This document shows positions 1-8,880 of a stretch of DNA of 64,000 nucleotides, in pieces. The DNA lies in contig NZ_JAPESW010000002.1 of the NCBI RefSeq assembly GCF_028527925.1, forward strand, positions 1-64,000. Direction: 5' to 3'. A model generated the notes under the pieces. The model saw only the letters and a list, made by a program, of their open reading frames with translations. It had not been told where the DNA came from and did not search any database. This DNA comes from Cellulomonas fimi. Lineage in GTDB: Bacteria; Actinomycetota; Actinomycetes; Actinomycetales; Cellulomonadaceae. Numbering within the stretch: the stretch's first letter is position 1; each line of letters begins with the position of its first letter. The translations under genes were made by a program, and so were the position numbers.

Positions 1-47
1 GTGAGCGCGGCTGCCACGCCGACGGCCGCGAAACGTAGCATCTTCAC
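1..47 (-). CDS. N-terminus of a probable secreted or lipoprotein gene (truncated by window edge)
   Basis: Only the first 15 codons are inside the window. Reading leftwards from a GTG at 47 gives MKMLRFAAVGVAAAL, a basic N-terminus followed by a small hydrophobic core, the start of a signal peptide. A GGGAGGAA ribosome binding site lies about eight bases upstream (near 54-62), which favours the GTG at 47 over the ATG at 41. It lies just downstream of the ROK repressor on the same strand. In actinobacteria that position is often taken by a sugar ABC-transporter binding protein, but this is inference from context; nothing of the mature protein is visible. Confidence 0.55.
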   Translation of the reverse strand, partial: MKMLRFAAVGVAAAL

Positions 48-122
48 GTTGGGGTTCCTCCCGTGAGCGAGGCGAGCGCCGAACGGCGTCGCCGGGGTGG
101 TGATTCCGACTGCAACGGGTCG

Positions 123-149
123 GCTCGGGGTCGTCACGTGACCCCGAGC
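123..149 (-). terminator. Palindromic hairpin at the end of the ROK gene
   Basis: CTCGGGGTC and GACCCCGAG arms flank a central GTCACGTGAC, giving an almost perfect palindrome with one bulge. It overlaps the stop codon of the ROK repressor gene. There is no T tract, so it may be a weak terminator or a protein-binding palindrome. Confidence 0.35.
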
Positions 150-1321
150 TGACCTGACAGGACGAGGACCGTCGCGCCGGCGAGAGTCCCGTCCTCGTCG
201 AGTGAGCCCATCCGCAGCGCCAGGCCGTCGCCGATGACGGGCATGGTGCGGGTGCGGAGGGTGGCGAGCGCCGACTCGCGGAGAGGGCCGTCCAGCAGCT
301 CCGAGGGGCCGGAGAGCAGGACCTCTGCGAGGTCGAGCGCGCTGACGACGGGTGCGAGGGCGATGCCCAGCAGCCGTCCGACCGACGCCAGCTCGGCGTC
401 GGAGTCCTGGGGGTCGCGTCCCGCGGTGCGGCGGCGCAGCGCGGGGACGGAGAGCACGGTCTCGAGGCAGCCCTCGCGTCCGCACGCGCACGGCGCGGGC
501 CGCTCGGGCGTGTCGCCGTCGAGGACCGTGACGTGGCCGATCTCGCCCGCGGCGTGGTGCCGGCCGAGGACGAGGGCGCCGTCGACCACGATGCCCGCGC
601 CGACGCCCTGCCCGACGGTCACGACGATCGTGCCCTTCCCGCTCGCGTCGCCGTAGGTGAACTCGGCGAGCGCGCGGGTGTTGGCGTCGTTCGCGACGTG
701 CACGGGGACGCCGAGCGAGGCGGTGAGTCGCGCGGCGAGCGGCACGCCGTACCAGCCCCGGTTGGGGGCCTGGACGACGACGCCCGCGGGGTCGATGACG
801 CCGGGCGACGCGATGCCGACGCCGATGACGGTCCGCTGCGCGGCGTCGAGCAGGTCGCGGCACAGCGCGTCGAGCAGCTCGACCGCGCTCTCCCCCGTCC
901 GGCCGTCGAGCGGGACCGAGCGGCGCGCGACCACCGTGCCGTCGAGGTTCATGACCGCGCCGTGCAGGCGGGTGTCGTCGGTGAGGTCGACGGCGACGAC
1001 CTGGTAGGCCTCGGTGCGCATCCCGACGAGAGTGGCCGGCTTGCCGACCTTGCCCTCGGCGCGGACGCCGAGCTCCTCGACGAGGCCCTCGGCGATGAGC
1101 TCCGCGACGAGGCCCGAGACGGTGACGCGGGTGAGCCCGGTGCTGCGTGCGAGGTCGGCGCGCGAGGACGGGCCGACGTGGAAGAGGTGCGCGAGGACCA
1201 TCGACCGGTTGTGCGCGCGACCGTGCTCGGGCAGCGCCTTGGCCGTGGGACGCAGCGCGCGTCCGACGGGCCGGGCGGTCCCGCTGCCGGCCGCCGAGCC
1301 GGGCGTGGTGGTCGTCGTCAC
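134..1321 (-). CDS. ROK-family transcriptional repressor
   Basis: Sugar-responsive DNA-binding repressor, 395 aa from the chosen start. A winged HTH sits at about residues 35-85 (SSRADLARSTGLTRVTVSGL). It is followed by the ROK sugar-kinase-like fold with the glycine-rich VTVGQGVGAGIVVDG segment and the zinc-type motif CACGREGCLE, preceded by GEIGH; these are the ROK signature elements. I chose the GTG at 1321 rather than the in-frame codon at 1381 because a -10-like TACTAA ends only six bases upstream of it, which suggests a leaderless mRNA. The operator IR 1327-1347 overlaps that promoter, so autorepression is likely. It probably controls the transporter gene that follows on the same strand; the ligand is unknown. 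Confidence 0.9.
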   Translation of the reverse strand: MTTTTTPGSAAGSGTARPVGRALRPTAKALPEHGRAHNRSMVLAHLFHVGPSSRADLARSTGLTRVTVSGLVAELIAEGLVEELGVRAEGKVGKPATLVGMRTEAYQVVAVDLTDDTRLHGAVMNLDGTVVARRSVPLDGRTGESAVELLDALCRDLLDAAQRTVIGVGIASPGVIDPAGVVVQAPNRGWYGVPLAARLTASLGVPVHVANDANTRALAEFTYGDASGKGTIVVTVGQGVGAGIVVDGALVLGRHHAAGEIGHVTVLDGDTPERPAPCACGREGCLETVLSVPALRRRTAGRDPQDSDAELASVGRLLGIALAPVVSALDLAEVLLSGPSELLDGPLRESALATLRTRTMPVIGDGLALRMGSLDEDGTLAGATVLVLSGQLGVT

Positions 1322-1326
1322 GTTTG

Positions 1327-1357
1327 TTAGTAGAGCGTCCTTACTAATCTCGGTCAA
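1327..1357 (-). promoter_or_regulatory. ROK promoter with overlapping TTAGTA-N9-TACTAA operator
   Basis: On the minus strand TTGACC (1352-1357) and TACTAA (1327-1332) are spaced by 19 bases and resemble -35 and -10 boxes. A perfect 6-bp inverted repeat, TTAGTA at 1327-1332 and TACTAA at 1342-1347, covers the -10 and spacer. The first GTG follows within five bases. The arrangement fits an autorepressed, leaderless ROK gene. The assignment of the operator to this repressor is inferred from position. Confidence 0.6.
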
Positions 1358-1546
1358 GTGTCCATCTGTGACCGTGACCACATCGTGACCGACCGTTCAC
1401 ACAGCCGAATCACGAGCCGAGACCGCGTCACGCCGTCGACATCTCCGCAGGTGGGAGCGCGCCCAGGCCCTCCGACGTGCGAGAAGACCCGCGCCGTGCT
1501 AGCGGGTCGGTGGAACAGGTCGGACGCCTGCCACGTTGGACGACGC

Positions 1547-2599
1547 ATGGAGCTCGGCCTGTACACCTTCGGTGACATTCACCCGGACCCGACCACGGGA
1601 GCGACCGTCTCCCCCGACCAGCGGCTGCGCGAGATCCTCGAGCGCATCCGCCTCGCCGAGGAGGTCGGCCTCGACTACGTCGGCATCGGCGAGCACCACC
1701 GCCCCGACTACGCGATCTCCTCCCCCGCGACCGTGATCGCCGCGGCGCTCGCGCAGACGTCGCGCCTCACCGTCGGCTCCGCCGTCACCGTGCTGTCCAC
1801 CGAGGACCCCGTCCGCGTGCACCAGCAGTTCTCGACCATGGACCTGTACTCGGGCGGGCGCGTCGAGCTGCTCGCCGGACGCGGCTCCTTCATCGAGTCC
1901 TATCCCCTCTTCGGTGCGTCCCTCGACGACTACGACGCGCTCTTCGACGAGAAGATCGGCCTGCTGCTGCGCCTCGACGAGGCCGAGCGCACGACCTGGT
2001 CGGGCCGGTTCCGCGCGCCGCTCGACGACGCCCTCGTCCTGCCCCGTCCGCTCGACAAGCCGGGCCTCGGCCCCCACCTGCGCATCGCGATCGCCACCGG
2101 CGGCAACCCCCGCTCGTCGGCACGCGCGGGCGCGCTGGGCCTGCCCGTCTCCTACGCGATCATCGGCGGGCAGCCCGCGTCGTTCGCGCCGCTCGTCGAC
2201 CTCTACCGCGAGTCGTACGCCGCCTCGACCCGGCCCGGCCGCCCCGAGCAGCCGTTCGTGTCCGTCGCCGGCATGGGCTTCGTCGCCGACGACCCACGCA
2301 CCGCGCGCGACTTCTTCTACCCGTACTGGCACGACTCCCTGCGCCGCATCGCGTCCGAGCGCGGGTTCGCCCAGCCCAACCGGATCGCGTTCGAGTCGCA
2401 GGCTGCGCGCGGCGGCGCGTACTTCGTCGGGCACCCCGAGGAGGTCGCCGAGCGGATCGTCGCGCTGCACGGCGTCCTGCACCACGACCGGCAGGCGTTC
2501 CAGATGGACCTGTCCGGCGTGCCGCACACCGAGTCGATGCACGCGATCGAGCTGCTCGGCACGCAGGTGGCGCCGCTCGTGCGGGACGCGCTGGGCTGA
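1547..2599 (+). CDS. LLM-class flavin-dependent oxidoreductase
   Basis: Bacterial luciferase-like (FMN or F420) monooxygenase family, 350 aa, the normal length. It begins MELGLYTFGDIHPDP and has the TIM-barrel hallmarks of the family: GLDYVGIGEHHRPDYAIS near residues 43-62, then SRLTVGSAVTVLSTEDPVRV, GGRVELLAGRG and IATGGNPRSSARAG. The open frame extends upstream to 1358, but that part overlaps the ROK promoter and is poorly protein-like, so the ATG at 1547 is preferred. Substrate is unknown. It is transcribed away from the ROK gene and ends 12 bases before a convergent gene. Confidence 0.9.
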   Translation: MELGLYTFGDIHPDPTTGATVSPDQRLREILERIRLAEEVGLDYVGIGEHHRPDYAISSPATVIAAALAQTSRLTVGSAVTVLSTEDPVRVHQQFSTMDLYSGGRVELLAGRGSFIESYPLFGASLDDYDALFDEKIGLLLRLDEAERTTWSGRFRAPLDDALVLPRPLDKPGLGPHLRIAIATGGNPRSSARAGALGLPVSYAIIGGQPASFAPLVDLYRESYAASTRPGRPEQPFVSVAGMGFVADDPRTARDFFYPYWHDSLRRIASERGFAQPNRIAFESQAARGGAYFVGHPEEVAERIVALHGVLHHDRQAFQMDLSGVPHTESMHAIELLGTQVAPLVRDALG

Positions 2600-2611
2600 T
2601 CGCCCGGCGCG

Positions 2612-2935
2612 TCAGGCCTGCGCGCGCAGGGCCGCCGTCGGGCGGTCGACGAGCGTCCACGTCACCGCGGCCAGGACGACCGCCACGAGCAGGACGGACG
2701 GCCAGGCACCGAGGTGCGGCGCGAGCAGGTGGGACACGACGAAGCACGCGGCGGCGACGACGAGGACCGCGACCGTCCGGACCGGTCCCGCCGGTCGCCA
2801 CGCGCGCACCGCGCACCACGCGCCGCCGGCCAGCAGCACCGCTCCCCCGAGCGCGCGCACGTCGGTGGCCTGCGCGACGGCGAACCCGACGACGAGCGTG
2901 AGCGCGGCGATCAGGGCGGTGGGGATCCGGTGCAC
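2612..2935 (-). CDS. Small membrane protein, unknown function
   Basis: 107 aa with three to four hydrophobic segments: roughly residues 6-24, 28-46, 53-72 and 76-94 (for example VAVLVVAAACFVVSHLLAP and WPSVLLVAVVLAAVTW). It is a cytoplasmic-membrane protein with no recognisable catalytic motif. It converges on the oxidoreductase gene with only 12 bases between the stop codons and diverges from pgi. I do not recognise a named family. Confidence 0.7.
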   Translation of the reverse strand: MHRIPTALIAALTLVVGFAVAQATDVRALGGAVLLAGGAWCAVRAWRPAGPVRTVAVLVVAAACFVVSHLLAPHLGAWPSVLLVAVVLAAVTWTLVDRPTAALRAQA

Positions 2936-3008
2936 CGGGTCACGGTACCCGCGTCCGACGTGCGGGCGGACCGACGGACGTCCCGTGCGACCGGTCGGCG
3001 GGGCGCAC

Positions 3009-3014
3009 TAGGTT
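3009..3014 (+). promoter_or_regulatory. Candidate -10 box for pgi
   Basis: TAGGTT 52 bases upstream of the pgi start matches a common actinobacterial -10 form. A weak TGCGAC (2986-2991) sits 17 bases upstream as a possible -35. Visual match only. Confidence 0.35.
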
Positions 3015-3065
3015 GGGACGGCCAGCGCGGTCGCGCACCCATCACCCGCTCCGAGAGGGAGACCC

Positions 3066-4736
3066 GTGTCCTCGCACCCCATCGACGCCACCAGCACGAG
3101 CGCGTGGCAGGACCTGTCCGCCCACGAGGCCGAGCTGCACGCCGACCTGCGCGGCTGGTTCGCCGCGGACCCGGCCCGCGCGGAGCGCCTGTCGTTCCCG
3201 CTCGCCGACCTGCACGTCGACCTGTCGAAGAACCTCGTCACGGACGAGACGCTCGCGCTCCTGGTGCGCCTCGCCGACGAGGTCGGCCTGGCCGACCGGC
3301 TGCAGGCGCAGCTGCGCGGCGACCACATCAACGTGACCGAGGACCGCGCGGTGCTGCACACGGCGCTCCGCCGCCCCGTGGGTGCCACGCCGAGGCTCGT
3401 CGTCGACGGGCAGGACGTCGACGCGGACGTGCAGGCCGAGCTGACGAAGATGTTCGCGTTCGCCGACCGGGTCCGGTCCGGCGAGTGGACGGGCGTGACC
3501 GGCGAGCGGGTGCAGACGGTCGTCAACATCGGGATCGGCGGCTCGGACCTGGGCCCCGTCATGGCGTACGAGGCGCTCAAGCCGTACGTGCAGGACGGCT
3601 TCGAGGTGCGGTTCGTGTCGAACATCGACCCGACCGACCTGGCCGAGAAGGTCAAGGGCCTCGACCCGCGCACGACGCTGTTCATCGTCGCGTCGAAGAC
3701 GTTCGGCACCCTGGAGACGCTGACCAACGCGCGCCTCGCACGCGACTGGCTGTGGCGCGAGCTCGGCACCGAGGACACGGACGAGGCCCGCAACGCGGCC
3801 GTCGCGCAGCACTTCGTCGCGGTGTCGACGGCGCTCGACAAGGTCGCGGCGTTCGGCATCGACCCCGCCAACGCGTTCGGGTTCTGGGACTGGGTCGGGG
3901 GACGCTACTCGGTCGACTCGGTCATCGGCACGTCGCTCGCGATCGCGATCGGGCCCGACGCGTTCCGCGACTTCCTCGCGGGCTTCCACGCGGTCGACAC
4001 CCACGTCGCGACGACGCCGTTCGGACAGAACGTGCCCGTCCTCATGGGGCTGCTGAACATCTGGTACGTCAACTTCCTCGGCGCGCACACGCACGCCGTC
4101 CTCCCCTACGCGCAGTACCTGCACCGCTTCCCGGCGTACCTGCAGCAGCTGACGATGGAGTCCAACGGCAAGTCGGTCCGCTGGGACGGCACGCCGGTGA
4201 CGACGCAGACCGGCGAGGTGTTCTGGGGCGAGCCCGGCACCAACGGCCAGCACGCGTTCTACCAGCTCATCCACCAGGGCACGCGCCTGATCCCGTCGGA
4301 CTTCATCGCGGTCGCGAACCCCGCGCACCCGCTGAAGGACGGCGACACCGACGTGCACGGGCTGTTCCTCGCGAACTTCTTCGCGCAGACGAAGGCGCTC
4401 GCGTTCGGCAAGACCGCGGACGAGGTGCGCGCCGAGGGCACGGCGGAGGACATCGTGCCCGCGCGCGTGTTCTCCGGGAACCGCCCGACGACGTCGATCC
4501 TCGCGCCGTCGCTCACGCCGTCGGTGCTGGGTCAGCTCATCGCGCTCTACGAGCACATCACGTTCGTGCAGGGCGTCGTGTGGGGCATCGACTCGTTCGA
4601 CCAGTGGGGCGTCGAGCTCGGCAAGAAGCTCGCGCTCGAGATCGCGCCGGCGGTCGAGGGCGACACGTCCGCGCTCGACGCGCAGGACCCGTCGACGAAG
4701 GCACTCATCTCGAAGTACCTCGAGCTGCGCCGCTGA
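3066..4736 (+). CDS. pgi: Glucose-6-phosphate isomerase
   Basis: Interconverts glucose-6-phosphate and fructose-6-phosphate in glycolysis and gluconeogenesis; cytoplasmic. It is 556 aa, typical of the long bacterial PGI class. Family motifs include [33 protein letters not shown], the active-site [10 protein letters not shown] region, [12 protein letters not shown] and the C-terminal [13 protein letters not shown]. The GTG at 3066 follows GAGAGGGA (3053-3060) at normal spacing. It is monocistronic, with its own apparent promoter, and is followed by a convergent amidohydrolase. Confidence 0.98.
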   Translation: MSSHPIDATSTSAWQDLSAHEAELHADLRGWFAADPARAERLSFPLADLHVDLSKNLVTDETLALLVRLADEVGLADRLQAQLRGDHINVTEDRAVLHTALRRPVGATPRLVVDGQDVDADVQAELTKMFAFADRVRSGEWTGVTGERVQTVVNIGIGGSDLGPVMAYEALKPYVQDGFEVRFVSNIDPTDLAEKVKGLDPRTTLFIVASKTFGTLETLTNARLARDWLWRELGTEDTDEARNAAVAQHFVAVSTALDKVAAFGIDPANAFGFWDWVGGRYSVDSVIGTSLAIAIGPDAFRDFLAGFHAVDTHVATTPFGQNVPVLMGLLNIWYVNFLGAHTHAVLPYAQYLHRFPAYLQQLTMESNGKSVRWDGTPVTTQTGEVFWGEPGTNGQHAFYQLIHQGTRLIPSDFIAVANPAHPLKDGDTDVHGLFLANFFAQTKALAFGKTADEVRAEGTAEDIVPARVFSGNRPTTSILAPSLTPSVLGQLIALYEHITFVQGVVWGIDSFDQWGVELGKKLALEIAPAVEGDTSALDAQDPSTKALISKYLELRR

Positions 4737-4752
4737 CGCCCGCTGCTCGTCG

Positions 4753-4786
4753 AGGGGCGTCGTCCGCACCGCCGGGCGGCGCCCCT
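4753..4786. terminator. Hairpin between convergent pgi and amidohydrolase genes
   Basis: AGGGGCG (4753-4759) pairs with CGCCCCT (4780-4786), with further partial pairing inside the loop. Its position between convergent genes suits a bidirectional terminator. There is no clear U tract. Confidence 0.4.
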
Positions 4787-4901
4787 TCCGCGCGTTCCTG
4801 TCGACCCCCGCCCGCGAGTGCGTGCGCTCGCGTCGAGGTCGTCAGCTCCAGCTCACGAGCTCGGCGCGGCGTGACGAGCTCGCGGGAGCACGCGAGGCGC
4901 G

Positions 4902-6161
4902 TCAGACGGCGAAGCGCTCCGCGCGCTCGACGACGCGACCCCGGTGCGCGGCCTCGTCCCACGTGTAGACCGTGCGGCCGTCGATGAGGACGTGCTCCGC
5001 GCGGGCGTGCACGTCGAGCGGGTCGCCCGACCAGACGACGACGTCGCCGTCGCGGCCGGGCTCGAGCGCGCCGACGCGGCCGTCGAGCCCGAAGAACGAC
5101 GCGGGGTTCGTCGTGAGCGCCTCGAGCGCGGTCTGCCGCGGCAGGCCCTCCTTCACGGCGAGCGTCGCCTGGTGCACGAGGAAGTTGATCGGCACGACGG
5201 GGTGGTCGGTCGTGATCGCGACGCGCACGCCCGCGGCCGCGATGGCCGCGAGGTTCTCGATCGCGCGGTCGCGGAGCTCGACCTTGGACCGGCTCGTGAA
5301 CATGGGGCCGAAGATCACCGGCACGTCGCGCTCGGCGAGCACGTCGGCGATCTTGTGCGCCTCCGTGCCGTGGTTCACGACCAGCCGGTAGCCGAACTCG
5401 TCCGCGAGACGCAGCGCGGTGGCGATGTCGTCGTGCCGGTGCGTGTGCTGGTCCCACACGAGCTCGCCGTCGAGCACGCGCGCCAGGGTCTCCAGGGCGA
5501 GGTCGGCGGCGAACGGCTCGCCCTTGGTCGCCGCCACGGCCCGCGCGGCCGCGTAGTGGCGGGCCTTGGTGAACGCCTCGCGGATTACGAGCGCCGTGCC
5601 GAGGCGCGTCGACGGGAGCTGCTTGCGCTCCCCGTACACGCGCTTCGGGTTCTCGCCGAGCGCCGACTTCACGCTCACCGACGCCGAGATCACCTGCTCG
5701 TCGACCGTGCGGCCACCCCACGTCTTCATCGCGACCGACTGGCCGCCGATCGGGTTGCCCGAGCCGGGCTTCACGACGACCGACGTGATGCCGCCGACGA
5801 GCGCGTCGCGGAATCCCTCGTCCTCGATGTTCACGGCGTCGACCGCCCGGACGCCCGCGGTGTTGGGCGTGACCATCTCGTTCGTGTCGTTCCCGGCGGC
5901 GCCCTCGCCCTCCTCGTGCAGACCGACGTGCGCGTGCCCGTCGATGAAGCCCGGCAGGACCCAGCGCCCGGTCGCGTCGATCACACGTGTGCCGTCGGGC
6001 ACCTCGACGTCCGTGCCGACCGCGGCGATCCGGCCGTCGACGACGAGTACCGTGCCGCCCTCGACCGGCGGTCCCGCCACCGGTACGACGTAGCCGCCCC
6101 TGATGGCGACGGTGCGGTCCGGACGGCGGGCAGGCGACGACGACGTGGTGCTGGTGGTCAT
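4902..6161 (-). CDS. Metal-dependent amidohydrolase, imidazolonepropionase-like
   Basis: Hydrolase of the amidohydrolase superfamily, 419 aa. An N-terminal composite domain (residues 18-62) leads into the metal motif GHAHVG in FIDGHAHVG. It continues with VVVKPGSGN (a possible carboxylated-lysine position), HTHRHDD, VVNHGTEAHK and the Asp of VAITTDHPVV, and ends with the DGDVVVWSGDPL strand typical of the family. The ATG at 6161 is preferred; a GTG three codons upstream is also possible. The substrate is not predictable; a dipeptidase or cyclic-amide hydrolase is plausible. It is not part of an operon with the nitrite reductase gene upstream on the same strand. Confidence 0.88.
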   Translation of the reverse strand: MTTSTTSSSPARRPDRTVAIRGGYVVPVAGPPVEGGTVLVVDGRIAAVGTDVEVPDGTRVIDATGRWVLPGFIDGHAHVGLHEEGEGAAGNDTNEMVTPNTAGVRAVDAVNIEDEGFRDALVGGITSVVVKPGSGNPIGGQSVAMKTWGGRTVDEQVISASVSVKSALGENPKRVYGERKQLPSTRLGTALVIREAFTKARHYAAARAVAATKGEPFAADLALETLARVLDGELVWDQHTHRHDDIATALRLADEFGYRLVVNHGTEAHKIADVLAERDVPVIFGPMFTSRSKVELRDRAIENLAAIAAAGVRVAITTDHPVVPINFLVHQATLAVKEGLPRQTALEALTTNPASFFGLDGRVGALEPGRDGDVVVWSGDPLDVHARAEHVLIDGRTVYTWDEAAHRGRVVERAERFAV

Positions 6162-6192
6162 GCCGTCCACCGTACGTCGCCGGCGCGGGGCG

Positions 6193-8880
6193 TCAGGGGG
6201 CGGTGACGACGAGCCGGCCGGACGCGCCGGCCTCGGCGTCGCTCATCGCGTGGGACACGAACGGGTAGGTGCCGGCCTGCGGGATCGTCAGCTCGACGAA
6301 GCCGCCCTCGGCAGGTGCGAGCGACAGCACCTGCGCGCCGCCGGTGCCCGTCGAGCCGCCGTCGCGGAGGACCCAGTCGCCCTCGCGGTACAGCGTGTCG
6401 AACTGCGCGCCGACGACGTGGAACGCCGACGACAGGTTCGGGCCGGCGTCGAGGACCCAGAACCGGACCCGGTCGCCCGCGGTCACGCGCAGCGGGCGGT
6501 CGCGGTACTGGTGCGCGTAGCCGTTGAGGACGACGAGGTCAGGAATCCGCGTCGCGAGGCGCGCGGGGTCCGCGACTCCGCCCTGCGGCCCGAGGTAGAG
6601 CTCCGACTGCACGACGACGTACTCGCGGTCGACCGGCGGCAGCCCCGGCGGGTCGATGACCACGGCACCGAACATGCCGTTGGCGATGTGCAGGCTCATC
6701 GGCATCGTCGAGCAGTGGTACATCCAGATGCCGCTGCGCGTCGCCGTGAACGAGAACGTCAGCGACTCCCCCGGCGGGATCGTGCGCATCGTGTCGTCGG
6801 GGACCAGCTCACCTGCGTGGAAGTCGATCGAGTGGCCGATCGAACCGTCGTTGACGAGCGTGATCTCGAACCGGTCCCCGACCTGACCGCGCAGCACCGG
6901 TCCCGGTGCTGTGCCGTCGAACGTCCACAGCGTCTGCGTGACGCCCGGTGCGACCTCGCGCTCGACCTCGCGGACCGTGATCGTGCGGCGGTGCGTGCGG
7001 CCCGCGGGCTCCGACGGCGGGGCGGTGGCGTCGCGCGCGACGACGTCGTCGGCCGGGGTCGCCATGAGGTCGAGGTCCTCGGCCGCGGAGGGGCCGGTCG
7101 CGGCGGCACCGGGCGTGCCGTGGCTCGTGTGGTCGGTGTGCGCGGACACCGTCGGGTCCCCGTCGGTCCCGTCGTCCGGCCGCTCCGCCGCGTCCGCCTC
7201 CTCCGCGGGCACCGTCCCGCCGACCGCGACGATGTCGAGCGTCATGCCCATGTACCGGTGCCCGGCGACCGCGCACCACGCGTCGACCGACCGCCCGACG
7301 ACGCCGACGTCCAGCGTCGCCGAGTCCCCCGGCGCGATCCGGCCCGTCGTCGCGCCGGTCGCGAGGGTGAGGTCGTGCACGTCGTCGTCGGCGTTGACGA
7401 GCTCGACCACGAGCCGGTCGCCCGCGGGCACCTCGATCCGGTCGGGCGAGAATCGCATGTCTCGCGCCTCGACCTGCACGGTGGTCGTCCGGCCGGTGGC
7501 CACGACCCCCTCGGCGCCCGCTGCGGACACCAGTCCGATGCCGGCCGCGGGCGGGTCGAGCGCCACGCCGACCGCGACGACCAGCGCGAGCGCCCCGACG
7601 CCGACGGCCGCGGCGCCGGACCGGTGCCGCCGGGGCTCGGCTCCCACGGTCGGGACACCCGCGGGCCGCGCGACCGGCCCGGACGGCGCGGGGCGACGGG
7701 CCACCAGCGCGGCGCGGACCGCGAGCACGAGGAACGTCACGAGCGCGCCGAGCACGACGAACGAGCACACGACCCGGACGGCGGCGGGCGCGGGCACGAC
7801 GTAGAGGAGCAGCCCGCCGTTGACGAGGACCAGCCGGACGAGCGCGCCCCGGTCGAGCTCCGCGGCGGTCGCGCGGGCCGTCGACGGTCCGCCGCCGAGG
7901 ACGACGGACAGCAGGTACGACAGCGACCCGACGAGCACCTGTGCCGCGAAGCCGACGGCGAAGGGGGCCACGAGCACCTTCACGCCGTCGACCGCGGCGG
8001 CCCACGACGGCGCGGTCGCGACGATCACGCCGTACGCGACCGTGCAGCCGACGAGCCAGAGGACCGCGGCACCGACGGTCCAGGCGGCGTACGTGCGGGG
8101 CGCCGCGGTGCGGATCTGGTCGACCATGGACCTGGCGATGACACCGCAGCCCGCGACGACGACCAGGCAGCCGACACCCACGAGCGGGCGCCACCCCGTC
8201 GCCGACCCCGCGCCGACCACCACCAGTCCGGCGAGCACGACGGGCAGCGCGCGCGGCGCGGCCTTCTCCGCGCGCTCGTCGATCCGGGCGTGCAGGACCG
8301 TCGGCCACAGCACGACGAGCGTCCCGAGCACCGTGAGGCCGACCCACCCGAGCAGGTTCAGCGCGACGTGCGCGACGTACGCGCGCCCGTGCGCCTCGCC
8401 GGACAGGTCGCCGCGCGCCATGAGGACGCCGAGCGTCACGCCGACGGGGAGGAGCGCGCTCGCCGCGACGTAGTACCGGACCATCGGCCCGAACCGCGAC
8501 GGAAGCGCACCGCGTCCCTGCCGCGCGAGGACGACGACGTGCGCCACCGCGCCGCCCGCGACGAGCGCCCCGCCCGCGACGACTAGCGGCCAGACGCTCC
8601 CGAGCAACCCGGCGACGACGAGCACCGACCCGAGCGTGTGTGCGGCCAGCCGCGCGGTGTGGCCCCGGCGACCGCCGGGTGCGGGCCGGCGCAGCAGTGT
8701 GTCGGCGAAGTGCTGGCTCCACACGAGGATCGCGGTGCTCACCGCGCCGAGCAGCAGCAGATGCACCATGAGCCACGGCGCCGCGGGGACGCTGCGGTGC
8801 ACGACGGTCGCGGCGACAGCCGCGACGAGCCACGCGCCGACGAGCGCGTTGGCACGCAGGTGCCACGACGCGCGGTTCAC
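6193..8880 (-). CDS. nirK: Membrane-anchored copper nitrite reductase fusion (NirK with extra cupredoxin)
   Basis: 895 aa in three parts. Residues 1 to about 410 form about ten membrane segments. Residues about 440-545 are a cupredoxin with a type 1 site (DDVHDLTL, then WCAVAGHRYMGM near 527-538). Residues about 595-895 are a two-domain NirK/AniA-type nitrite reductase. The type 1 and 2 copper ligands are visible: H-S-I-D-F-H near 678, HC in YHCSTMPMSLHIANGM near 720, FHVVG near 819 and SHAMS near 877. It reduces nitrite to NO outside the membrane, and the extra cupredoxin probably passes electrons to it. The GTG start overlaps the upstream stop codon by four bases behind GGAGGTGACC. Confidence 0.93.
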   Translation of the reverse strand: MNRASWHLRANALVGAWLVAAVAATVVHRSVPAAPWLMVHLLLLGAVSTAILVWSQHFADTLLRRPAPGGRRGHTARLAAHTLGSVLVVAGLLGSVWPLVVAGGALVAGGAVAHVVVLARQGRGALPSRFGPMVRYYVAASALLPVGVTLGVLMARGDLSGEAHGRAYVAHVALNLLGWVGLTVLGTLVVLWPTVLHARIDERAEKAAPRALPVVLAGLVVVGAGSATGWRPLVGVGCLVVVAGCGVIARSMVDQIRTAAPRTYAAWTVGAAVLWLVGCTVAYGVIVATAPSWAAAVDGVKVLVAPFAVGFAAQVLVGSLSYLLSVVLGGGPSTARATAAELDRGALVRLVLVNGGLLLYVVPAPAAVRVVCSFVVLGALVTFLVLAVRAALVARRPAPSGPVARPAGVPTVGAEPRRHRSGAAAVGVGALALVVAVGVALDPPAAGIGLVSAAGAEGVVATGRTTTVQVEARDMRFSPDRIEVPAGDRLVVELVNADDDVHDLTLATGATTGRIAPGDSATLDVGVVGRSVDAWCAVAGHRYMGMTLDIVAVGGTVPAEEADAAERPDDGTDGDPTVSAHTDHTSHGTPGAAATGPSAAEDLDLMATPADDVVARDATAPPSEPAGRTHRRTITVREVEREVAPGVTQTLWTFDGTAPGPVLRGQVGDRFEITLVNDGSIGHSIDFHAGELVPDDTMRTIPPGESLTFSFTATRSGIWMYHCSTMPMSLHIANGMFGAVVIDPPGLPPVDREYVVVQSELYLGPQGGVADPARLATRIPDLVVLNGYAHQYRDRPLRVTAGDRVRFWVLDAGPNLSSAFHVVGAQFDTLYREGDWVLRDGGSTGTGGAQVLSLAPAEGGFVELTIPQAGTYPFVSHAMSDAEAGASGRLVVTAP

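Noticed and set aside
1358..1546. N-terminal extension of the LLM oxidoreductase
   Set aside because: It overlaps the ROK promoter and lacks family similarity; the protein fold starts at the ATG at 1547.
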